A stretch of DNA of 5,449 nucleotides from Kocuria sp. (lineage in GTDB: Bacteria; Actinomycetota; Actinomycetes; Actinomycetales; Micrococcaceae), in NCBI GenBank assembly GCA_030453435.1, contig JAKDKI010000172.1, positions 1 to 5,449 of the forward strand. Reading direction: 5' to 3'. The notes below the pieces were generated by a model. It ran no database searches. It was not told the origin of the DNA and saw only the letters and a program-made list of their open reading frames with translations. Position numbers and translations under genes: made by a program. This document shows, in pieces, positions 1 to 5,449 of the stretch; the stretch's first letter is position 1; every line of letters starts with the position of its first letter.

Positions 1-2
1 AG

Positions 3-605
3 GACGACTTGTTCGGTGCCGATGAACCGGCTGCGGAAGCAACCGGTGGTTCCAACGATCCCGAAGGCGGGGGAATCCGTCGTTTCATGGCACCCCTCGT
101 GCTCGGGTTGGCAGCACTCCTCATGCTCGTAGGTGTCGGCGCGCTCGCTTTCACCGGCCTGTCCAACTCCCAGGATGACCAGGAACCGGCCGATTTCGCG
201 ACGGAATCCGCAACGCCGTCTCCCACGCCCAGTGCAACTCCGAGCCGCACACCCTCCCCCACACCGGTGGAAACCACGCCGGCCCCGGAGTACGTGCCTC
301 CTGCTCCACCGCCCGTGGCTCCCCCGGTTGCTCCGCCGCCGCCGCCCGCACCGGTGCCCCCGGCACCACCAGCGCAGCCGACCGCCAAGGCGCCCGAGCC
401 CACCAAGAAACCCGAGCCGACCAAGAAACCGACATCGGCTCCCACGAAGGAACCGACCACGGCTCCGAAACCCACCAAGGCACCGACGCAGGCTCCCAAG
501 CCGCCGACCACCAAGGCACCGGCAACTCAACCGCCGCCGCCCAAGCCGCCGACGACGCCCAAGGCACCTGCTCCGCCCACGCCGACTCCCAAGTCCAGCA
601 ACTAA
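3..605 (+). CDS. C-terminal part of a single-pass membrane protein with a long Pro/Thr/Lys-rich exported tail (5' partial)
   Basis: The reading frame is open to the left edge (Asp-Asp codons precede the TTG at 9), so I treat this as the 3' end of a longer gene rather than one starting at TTG 9 or at the internal ATG at 87. The visible part has an acidic/Gly-rich linker, two Arg (codons 78-83), one hydrophobic helix of about 23 residues (bases 90-158), then a tail of about 145 residues made almost only of Pro, Thr, Ala, Lys and Ser. The Arg pair before the helix and the low-complexity tail after it suggest N-inside, C-outside topology, with the tail crossing or binding the cell wall. Such tails occur on many actinobacterial surface proteins, including receptor kinases, so family and function cannot be named from this piece. 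It converges on the minus-strand operon and ends eight bases before a hairpin. Confidence 0.8.
   Translation, partial: DDLFGADEPAAEATGGSNDPEGGGIRRFMAPLVLGLAALLMLVGVGALAFTGLSNSQDDQEPADFATESATPSPTPSATPSRTPSPTPVETTPAPEYVPPAPPPVAPPVAPPPPPAPVPPAPPAQPTAKAPEPTKKPEPTKKPTSAPTKEPTTAPKPTKAPTQAPKPPTTKAPATQPPPPKPPTTPKAPAPPTPTPKSSN
393..428 (+). repeat. 18-bp tandem repeat, two copies, encoding PEPTKK-PEPTKK
   Basis: Bases 393-410 and 411-428 are identical except for one base (C at 401, G at 419). The difference is silent, so both copies encode PEPTKK. Looser PTK/APT/KPT variants continue to about base 590. This looks like slippage-driven growth of a low-complexity wall-spanning tail, and copy number may vary between strains. 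Confidence 0.85.
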
Positions 606-612
606 TGCTCAA

Positions 613-644
613 AGGCCCGATTCGCACTCCAGCGAACCGGGCCT
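613..644. terminator. Hairpin between convergent genes, possible bidirectional terminator
   Basis: Bases 613-624 pair with 633-644 around an 8-nt loop (625-632). This gives a 12-bp stem with a single A/C mismatch (620/637) and a GC-rich base. It begins eight bases after the stop codon of the + strand gene and lies about 105 bp beyond the stop of the minus-strand phosphatase gene. Read on the minus strand it is followed by TTTGAG; read on the + strand it is followed by CTTCGAGTTC. The U-tract is therefore weak either way, as is common in high-GC actinobacteria. The placement supports use by both transcripts; actual termination is inferred. Confidence 0.65.
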
Positions 645-698
645 CTTCGAGTTCGAGCGTCAGTGGCGAGGCGACGACGCCGCCGCGAGACCTTGCGC

Positions 699-734
699 GG
701 TCACCGCAATGATGCAGCCACAGCTGCGGTGGTC
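699..734 (-). other. Weaker inverted repeat just downstream of the phosphatase gene
   Basis: Bases 699-708 can pair with 725-734 (eight Watson-Crick pairs and two G-T wobbles) around a 16-nt loop. It sits about 15 bases past the minus-strand stop codon and has no following T-run. It could protect the operon mRNA 3' end or be chance in GC-rich DNA. The rest of the 606-748 gap shows no gene or promoter that I can support. Confidence 0.25.
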
Positions 735-748
735 AGGGAACCGAGAGG

Positions 749-1882
749 TCACCACAGCAGCGCCGGGATCAGGCGTTCGGCGTCAGTGAGGGAACCGTGC
801 TGGCCCACCATGTTCAGGGGCTTGCTGCCCTGCCGTGACACGTCGTAAATAGCGATTGGTTCTCTGCCGAGCACCCACACGTGGCCCGCTCTCTCCAGGA
901 CAGCGGGATTCGGATCGCCGCCGAAATAACCGCCCGAGGCGAGGTCCTTCCGAGTGGCGACCCACACGGCGTCGCCGAAGTGTTCCTGCCATCGGGTAGC
1001 GATCTCCGCAGGATCAGCCCCCGGTTCGACATGCAATTGCACAGCGCGCGGCTCACCGGCGGTGTGCCTCACCCCGTCCAGCAGACCGGGTACGGAGCTC
1101 GCGTCGAAGCGGTGCTCGGGGGCCACGTCCACCATTCCGTGATCCGCCGTGAGAATCACGCGCGTATTGGCGGGGAGCTTCTGGACCAGTCGCTTGACGG
1201 CGGAATCCAGTTCCTCGAGTGCCTCGAGCCAATACTCGGATCGCCAGCCCTTGGAATGGCCGATCTTGTCGAGTTCGTCCCAGTAGAAGTAGACCAGCGC
1301 CCGTTTGCCCTCGCGCAATTCTTCGAGAGCGGAAGCGGTGCGAGCGAATACGCCCTCGGCACCCTTGAAACGGCCACCCCTCAGGGACGCACGCGTCAAC
1401 TCCGAGTTCTCGAAGCGAGGCTTGCTGACGGTGACCGTATCCACCGTGTCCTCCGCTCGGTTGAACACCGTGCGGTGGGGTTGCCAGACCTCCGGGTCGA
1501 TCTGCGGGTTCCACTGGCCCAGCATGTTGACCACGCGGTCCTGAGCAGGATCCACCACGTCGTAACCGAGCATGCCGTGTTGGCCCGGGGGCAGCCCGGT
1601 TCCCAGGCTCGACAGGGACACGGACGTGGTCGTGGGGAAGGCTGCGTCTAGATCGCCCAGCGCCTGGGCCTTCCGGAGCGTCGGAGCGTACCCGGAGTAC
1701 TCGCTGAGCAACTGGGAACCCAAGCCGTCCACGAGCACCACCACGTAACGCTGCGCTTTGGGCAGTCCCAACGTATTGGAAACATCCGGAACGCCTATCG
1801 CCGCCGCCGCTGAGGACAGCACGTCCGCCACGCTGCGGCTGCCGTACCGCGGGGCCGCGGGAAAATCGGAGGGTAGCGTCAT
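749..1882 (-). CDS. Alkaline phosphatase superfamily protein, nucleotide pyrophosphatase/phosphodiesterase-like
   Basis: This 377-residue protein is probably a cytoplasmic metal-dependent phosphodiesterase or pyrophosphatase; the substrate is unknown. All expected active-site positions of the nucleotide pyrophosphatase/phosphodiesterase (NPP) branch are present: Asp52 in VVLVDGLG, a Thr nucleophile in FPTTTSVS (Thr86 by the FPxxT pattern), Asp205 and His209 in DELDKIGH, Asp247-His248 in TADHGM, and His362 in QHGSLT. Together these make two metal sites. There is no signal peptide or transmembrane helix, so unlike secreted NPPs it should act inside the cell. The ATG overlaps the stop of the upstream DUF5998 gene as ATGA, and no good ribosome binding site precedes it, so translation probably depends on coupling to that gene. 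It is the last gene of the minus-strand operon. Other members of the fold act on phosphonates or sulfates, so the exact activity is open. Confidence 0.9.
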   Translation of the reverse strand: MTLPSDFPAAPRYGSRSVADVLSSAAAAIGVPDVSNTLGLPKAQRYVVVLVDGLGSQLLSEYSGYAPTLRKAQALGDLDAAFPTTTSVSLSSLGTGLPPGQHGMLGYDVVDPAQDRVVNMLGQWNPQIDPEVWQPHRTVFNRAEDTVDTVTVSKPRFENSELTRASLRGGRFKGAEGVFARTASALEELREGKRALVYFYWDELDKIGHSKGWRSEYWLEALEELDSAVKRLVQKLPANTRVILTADHGMVDVAPEHRFDASSVPGLLDGVRHTAGEPRAVQLHVEPGADPAEIATRWQEHFGDAVWVATRKDLASGGYFGGDPNPAVLERAGHVWVLGREPIAIYDVSRQGSKPLNMVGQHGSLTDAERLIPALLW

Positions 1883-2598
1883 TGGGACTTGCGCCCGGAA
1901 TCACGTCCCGTGAAACGGTGACCGAAACGTGGCCGCTGCACGGGTGCCTCCGATGGTCGTCGATCAGTCAAAGAACGCTGATGCGGCGATTGAGCAATTT
2001 GCGCGCCCGAATCCGTCACGGGCGCCAGGTTTGCACGGCGCAGTGTGCGAGCGAACTCACGCGCACCTTCCACCGCGTCCTTGCCGTCCGCTTCCGAGCT
2101 GATGCGCATCACCACGTCCTCGCTGGCCGCGGTGCCGGTGTAACCGTGATCGGCCTGGCATTCGGGGTCTTCGCACATGGCCGGGTACAGCTCGAGCTGC
2201 TGCGTGCCGGTCCAGCTCACGGCCAGGGTCAGCTCCATGATGGGGGTGTCCGGGCGATAGTTCTGGGGTTGGTGGTACGCGTAGCTCAGGGTCACGGACC
2301 GGATCTGCGAGATCCCCACCGTCTCGGTGGACACGCGTGCCACTACATCACGGCCGGTGTCGTCGAACTGCTGATCGTCCACGTGGGTGATGTGCAGAAC
2401 ATCCTCCGCGAGCACCAGAACGGTGATGTGCCGGTGGAGTTCGGTGTTGTTGAAATGGGTTTCCAACTGCACCAGGTGCGAGACGGGCTGCCTGCCGTCC
2501 AGGGAATCGCGCACCACGTCCTCGACGAGCTGCGGATAGAACCCGGCTGTGCTGATGTCCTGGATCAAGCGCGAGCCATCGGGAGCTGAATACGTCAT
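1879..2598 (-). CDS. DUF5998 family protein of unknown function
   Basis: I recognise this as a DUF5998-type actinobacterial protein from its N-terminal GFYPQLVEDVV segment (about residues 19-29), the SHLVQLETHF and HITVLVLAEDVLHITH strands (40-72), and the Cys/His segment at 142-153 (CEDPECQADHGY). It is 239 residues long, soluble, and has no signal peptide or membrane helix. Cys142, Cys147 and His151 could bind a metal. After about residue 191 the family-like core gives way to an Arg-rich, Pro/Ser-rich tail of about 50 residues that looks disordered. I chose the ATG at 2598 because AAGGA (2609-2613) stands ten bases upstream. A GTG at 2616 would add six residues, but its GGGG is only three bases away. 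The gene lies 46 bp after the kinase gene and overlaps the phosphatase start by 4 bp, so its product may work with that enzyme. No biochemical role is known to me. Confidence 0.85.
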   Translation of the reverse strand: MTYSAPDGSRLIQDISTAGFYPQLVEDVVRDSLDGRQPVSHLVQLETHFNNTELHRHITVLVLAEDVLHITHVDDQQFDDTGRDVVARVSTETVGISQIRSVTLSYAYHQPQNYRPDTPIMELTLAVSWTGTQQLELYPAMCEDPECQADHGYTGTAASEDVVMRISSEADGKDAVEGAREFARTLRRANLAPVTDSGAQIAQSPHQRSLTDRRPSEAPVQRPRFGHRFTGRDSGRKSQ

Positions 2599-2608
2599 GG
2601 GTTCATTG

Positions 2609-2613
2609 TCCTT
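2609..2613 (-). promoter_or_regulatory. Ribosome binding site for the DUF5998 gene
   Basis: On the minus strand AAGGA lies ten bases before the ATG at 2598. It falls inside the reading frame that would start at GTG 2616, so it decides the start choice in favour of the ATG. Confidence 0.55.
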
Positions 2614-2639
2614 CACTTTCCCCTACTCTGCGCAATTGT

Positions 2640-2660
2640 CGTGGTCATGGTGTGACCACG
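2640..2660 (-). other. Perfect 8-bp stem-loop spanning the kinase stop codon
   Basis: Bases 2640-2647 pair perfectly with 2653-2660 around a 5-nt loop (2648-2652). The kinase TGA (2645-2647) is inside the stem. The minus-strand sequence beyond it (ACAATTGCG) has no T-run, so this is not a standard intrinsic terminator. It may lower read-through or translation into the DUF5998 gene, act as an mRNA processing or stability element, or be a protein-binding palindrome. Confidence 0.45.
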
Positions 2661-4039
2661 CACGACAGCGAACCGTCTTCTTGTTCCGTGCACACGGGTG
2701 TCACATCCATGCTCGGTTCTTGCGGGGCCGACGGCGTTGGGGGCGCGTCCGGCGTTTGGGTCACCTCGGGTTCCGAGCCGGTCACCTCATCGAGCCAAGA
2801 GCTCAGCGCCGGTCCGGCGAGAACGTAACCCGCGGTCAAAGCGATCCCGGCCAGCAGCAGGGCCAAAATGACCCAGGGCATCCGTGAACGTCTGGTGCGT
2901 TTCGCCGTTGCGGCAGGTGTCGGTCGCGGTGTGGGCGAGGGTTCCTCGCTCGGCACGTGCGGAACAGCTTCCGTGGCCGGAACGTCCTGTACCGGGAGGG
3001 CCTCGGTGGCTTCTCCGGTGCTCGTTAAGTTGCCGAAAGGGTTCAACGGGTCATCCGAGATCCTCGGTAGTTCCGCCGCTTGCCTCGCTTCGTCTCCCTT
3101 GCCTCGCACGGCATGCCATTCGATGCGCGCCGTAGGAGCTTCCTCCGAAAGCGGCAACACCGCCGCATCGGGAACCACGGACAGCTCTCGCTCGGTCGTG
3201 GGTGAGAGCACATCGAAGATTTCGAACGGCTCCCCCTCCGCCGTCAGCGACTCCTGACTCGCCCGGTTGGCGGATCCCTCCCCGAGATCCCGGATGGCAA
3301 TCTTCGCAGCCGCAATGCGTTGTTTCGGCTCGTTGCTGAGCAGGCCTGCCACGTGCCCCCGCAGCTGCGGTGAATCCGGGAACAGGCCCTCCAGGGCAGC
3401 GGGTTCCAAGGGATTACTGAGGTCCACGTGAGGATCCACGAGTCGCACCGCCGTGACACCGGCGGCATACAGATCTGTGGAGATGGCCGGTTCCATGGGG
3501 CCGTATGCCTCGTGCGGAAGATAACCCGGAGTTCCCACCACCGTTCCCGTGTGGGTCAGGCGGGCGTCCTCCGCTCGAACAGCAATGCCGAAGTCCGCAA
3601 GCCGTGCCCACGGCCTACCCGATCCGGTAGGTTCCATCAGCACGTTGCCCGGTTTCACGTCCCGATGGATCCAACCGCGAGCGTGTACGAACTGTAGTGC
3701 CTGGAGGAGTTGGTAGAGGATCTCCTCCGCCACAACATCGGACACGGCGCCGTTGTCCCCCAGCGCAGCTTCCAGAGTTCCGCCACTGACCAGGGGCATG
3801 GCGATGGCCACGTATTCGTCCTCGGCGGCCCAGCCGTACGGGGCAACCACGTGCGGGTGGTCAAGCTTCACGGACTGTTCCCGCACAAAGCGCAAGAGGT
3901 CTGCCGAATCCCGCTGACGCAGTACCTTGGCGGCACATTCCTGATGTAGTTTGTGGTCCATGGCGCGCCACACCGCCCCGCTGCCACCCTTGGCAATGGG
4001 TTCCAACAGTTCGAAACGCCCAGCTATCGTGTCCGACAC
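2645..4039 (-). CDS. Transmembrane serine/threonine protein kinase (Pkn/STPK type)
   Basis: This 464-residue protein is predicted to phosphorylate Ser/Thr residues of cytoplasmic proteins. The kinase domain spans about residues 9-252: Gly-loop KGGSGAVW (17-24), ATP-site Lys38 in AAKV, helix-C Glu54, catalytic loop HRDVKPGN (125-132, Asp127), DFG (149-151), and an activation loop with Thr162 and Thr164 in the T-x-T arrangement autophosphorylated in mycobacterial PknB. The APE motif reads PHE (175-177), and the C-lobe between Asp189 and Arg241 is about a dozen residues shorter than usual, without the TGxxPF segment. A linker of about 130 residues follows, then a basic KRTRRSR stretch and one membrane helix (388-408). 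The outside tail of about 55 residues has no PASTA repeats and carries two Cys (450, 460) that could form a disulfide. The GTG start follows the upstream stop by 12 bases; it is the only usable start before the Gly-loop, and its ribosome site (AGGT) is weak, suggesting coupling. Confidence 0.93.
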   Translation of the reverse strand: MSDTIAGRFELLEPIAKGGSGAVWRAMDHKLHQECAAKVLRQRDSADLLRFVREQSVKLDHPHVVAPYGWAAEDEYVAIAMPLVSGGTLEAALGDNGAVSDVVAEEILYQLLQALQFVHARGWIHRDVKPGNVLMEPTGSGRPWARLADFGIAVRAEDARLTHTGTVVGTPGYLPHEAYGPMEPAISTDLYAAGVTAVRLVDPHVDLSNPLEPAALEGLFPDSPQLRGHVAGLLSNEPKQRIAAAKIAIRDLGEGSANRASQESLTAEGEPFEIFDVLSPTTERELSVVPDAAVLPLSEEAPTARIEWHAVRGKGDEARQAAELPRISDDPLNPFGNLTSTGEATEALPVQDVPATEAVPHVPSEEPSPTPRPTPAATAKRTRRSRMPWVILALLLAGIALTAGYVLAGPALSSWLDEVTGSEPEVTQTPDAPPTPSAPQEPSMDVTPVCTEQEDGSLSCVVTP

Positions 4040-4051
4040 GCGATAAGTGAC

Positions 4052-5449
4052 CTAGCTCCGCATGGCCCGGCGGGCGCTGTCAGTGCGCTGCCCCGGGTCA
4101 CCCAGAGTGATGGTTGCGGACAGCACCGTGACCACGGAGCCGGACAGCAGAACCGGGTTGAGATCAATGGAGGCCGTTTCCGGGAATTGGTCCTTGAGCA
4201 GAGCCACCCTGTTGATGAGGTCCTCCACACCGGTCGTGTCCACTGCGGGAACACCCTGATGACCGAACAGTTTCTTGGACGCCTTGGGCGCCCGGACCAT
4301 CCGGGAAATGTCCTGATCAGTCAGCGGCGGAACCCGGTGAGCCCAGTCATCGAGCAGGTTGACCGCGTCCCCGGCCATACCGAACGACAGAACGGGTCCG
4401 ATCAACGGATCTTCAATGGCTCGCACGATCACGGTCTGGCCGGTTGCAGCCATGGACTGAACTTCGAAGTCAGAGGTTCCGAAGCTCGCGAGCGCTCGCT
4501 TCATGGTGGTGATGGCGGCTCGCAGCTGACCTTCGTCCTCGATGTTCAGTGCAACTCCGCCCAGGTCCAGGCGGTGGCGCAGGTGCGGGTCGGTGGTTTT
4601 CAGGGCGACCGGATAACCAAGCCGCGCTGCTGCCTGTACGCCCTCGTCCGGGTCGGCGAAGCGCACGGACTCCAAGACACCGATGCCGGCGTGCCCCAGC
4701 AGGTCGGTCGTCTCTTCCCGGGTCAGTTCGTAAAGCCGGTCCCCGGGGATCTGGGGCCTGAGCTTCTCGAGGAACTTCTCGATGGCATCGTGGTCGAAAT
4801 CTTCGGGGATCTCGACATGGCCGTGGTCCTGGTCACGCCAGTGAGAGTACGTGACCACACTGGACAGGGCGACCAATGCGGCACCGGGGGAATCGAAGCA
4901 CGGGAGGGAAGCGCCGTCGTCGGTGGTGTGCACCGTGGCCGTCTTGGCCTCACTGCCGAACTGGCCGGTGAACACGCCGATCGCCGTGCATTCCGCGCTG
5001 CGGGCTTCGCGGGCAATCTGGTCCACCAAGGCCTGGTGATCGAGACCCGGCACGGGCATGAGGACGACCACCAGACTGGAAACGTCCTCGCGGGAGGCAT
5101 TACTGCGCACCGCATCCACAATGGCCTGGTGTGCCTGCTGCGGGCCCTGGCTCGTGTCCACATTGCCGTCCGACACGACCGGCTCCAGGCCCAGGCGAAT
5201 CCCGGAATCCTCCGCCAACTGGGACAACGCCAGCGCATTCGACACCACCGCGACCCGGTTGTTGGCGGGAACGGGTTGGCTCTCCGCTATCGCCGCGATG
5301 TCGAGCAGCTGTTCGGCCGTGGCGGCACGAATGACCCCGGCCTGCTTGAACATGGCGTCGAGTGCGCCGGCGGGAGCCTGGGTGGTGCGTCCCGTGTGCC
5401 CCGGGGGCAGCCGCAAACCGGTGACCTCGGACTTGGCCACGATGACCGG
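4052..5449 (-). CDS. C-terminal part of an NDP-forming acyl-CoA synthetase / Pat-like protein (5' partial)
   Basis: The frame runs off the right edge: codons for Pro-Val-Ile lie before the GTG at 5440, which I read as internal Val. The 465 visible residues (numbered from the codon at 5447-5449) start in a CoA-ligase segment with PPGHTG (His18), continue through a succinyl-CoA-synthetase-like alpha/beta domain (about 65-205), and end in an ATP-grasp domain (about 235-445) with PVALK (Lys284), RHRLDLGGV (His292) and SIDLNPVLL (Asp429, Asn431). The two His match, by motif, the phospho-relay His of ADP-forming acetyl-CoA synthetases. Family members make acyl-CoA with ATP or, when fused to a GNAT domain, acetylate lysines and control acetyl-CoA synthetase. 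Actinobacterial fusions such as Streptomyces lividans PatA carry the GNAT domain at the N-terminus, which would lie outside this window. No GNAT domain follows the ATP-grasp part, so fused and stand-alone forms both remain possible. It is the most upstream gene of the block seen here, and no promoter is visible. Confidence 0.9.
   Translation of the reverse strand, partial: PVIVAKSEVTGLRLPPGHTGRTTQAPAGALDAMFKQAGVIRAATAEQLLDIAAIAESQPVPANNRVAVVSNALALSQLAEDSGIRLGLEPVVSDGNVDTSQGPQQAHQAIVDAVRSNASREDVSSLVVVLMPVPGLDHQALVDQIAREARSAECTAIGVFTGQFGSEAKTATVHTTDDGASLPCFDSPGAALVALSSVVTYSHWRDQDHGHVEIPEDFDHDAIEKFLEKLRPQIPGDRLYELTREETTDLLGHAGIGVLESVRFADPDEGVQAAARLGYPVALKTTDPHLRHRLDLGGVALNIEDEGQLRAAITTMKRALASFGTSDFEVQSMAATGQTVIVRAIEDPLIGPVLSFGMAGDAVNLLDDWAHRVPPLTDQDISRMVRAPKASKKLFGHQGVPAVDTTGVEDLINRVALLKDQFPETASIDLNPVLLSGSVVTVLSATITLGDPGQRTDSARRAMRS

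Noticed and set aside
393..428. CRISPR-like or mobile-element repeat
   Set aside because: There are only two adjacent 18-bp copies without spacers, in frame within a low-complexity coding tail.
87..605. A complete small gene starting at ATG 87 or TTG 9
   Set aside because: The frame stays open to the window edge, and ATG 87 would remove the Arg pair before the membrane helix. A GGGGGAA stretch lies about 13 bases upstream of 87, so this is not excluded, but a longer gene is more likely.
133..789. 218-codon Arg/Pro-rich + strand frame and a 158-codon minus-strand frame (151-627) over the Pro-rich tail
   Set aside because: Both are by-products of the repetitive CCN/ACC codons of the tail; composition is extreme and no start signal is seen.
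881..1651. 256-codon open frame on the + strand opposite the phosphatase gene
   Set aside because: It lies wholly antisense to a gene with a complete active-site motif set, resembles no family, and is expected from the GC-biased codon use of the real gene.
1053..1904. 283-codon minus-strand frame overlapping the phosphatase gene
   Set aside because: It is a shifted-frame shadow with Arg/Gly-rich composition; the motifs of the true frame are absent.
1882..2589. 235-codon + strand frame opposite the DUF5998 gene
   Set aside because: It is antisense to a recognised family protein, has a TTG start, no ribosome binding site and no recognisable domain.
4723..5238. 171-codon minus-strand frame inside the synthetase gene
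   Set aside because: It is an alternative frame of a confidently recognised CDS, with Arg/Ser/Pro-rich noise composition.

Overview
The window looks like a chromosomal segment from a high-GC Gram-positive actinobacterium. A member of the Micrococcales (Micrococcaceae-like) is my best guess, but this is a gene-content inference and not a species call. The grounds are strongly G/C-biased third codon positions, frequent GTG starts, a DUF5998-type protein (an actinobacterial family) directly next to an alkaline-phosphatase-superfamily enzyme, and an actinobacterial-style acyl-CoA synthetase / Pat-like protein beside them. No rRNA, tRNA, CRISPR array, insertion sequence or attachment site is visible.

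Layout. Bases 3-605 (+ strand) hold the 3' end of a gene for a membrane-anchored protein: one transmembrane helix, then an exported tail of about 145 residues rich in Pro, Thr and Lys. Bases 606-748 are a short gap between convergent genes, with a strong hairpin at 613-644 that could terminate transcription from both sides. Everything from 749 to 5449 is one tightly packed minus-strand block, read right to left: the C-terminal part of a large NDP-forming acyl-CoA synthetase/Pat-like protein (4052-5449, 5' end outside the window), a membrane Ser/Thr protein kinase (2645-4039), a DUF5998 protein (1879-2598), and a cytoplasmic nucleotide pyrophosphatase/phosphodiesterase-like enzyme (749-1882). 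Gene spacings are 12 bp, 46 bp and a 4-bp ATGA overlap, which fits one operon.

How the genes may work together. Synthetase/Pat-like proteins of this type are often fused to a GNAT acetyltransferase in actinobacteria, in which case they acetylate proteins. The kinase phosphorylates proteins, and the last gene is a metal-dependent phosphohydrolase. The block therefore joins a possible acetylation enzyme, a phosphorylation enzyme and a phosphodiester hydrolase with an uncharacterised protein. The DUF5998-phosphatase pair next to the synthetase is, from memory, a recurring actinobacterial neighbourhood. The transmembrane kinase set between them is the element most worth a comparative check. I saw no clearly new defence, mobile or RNA system here.
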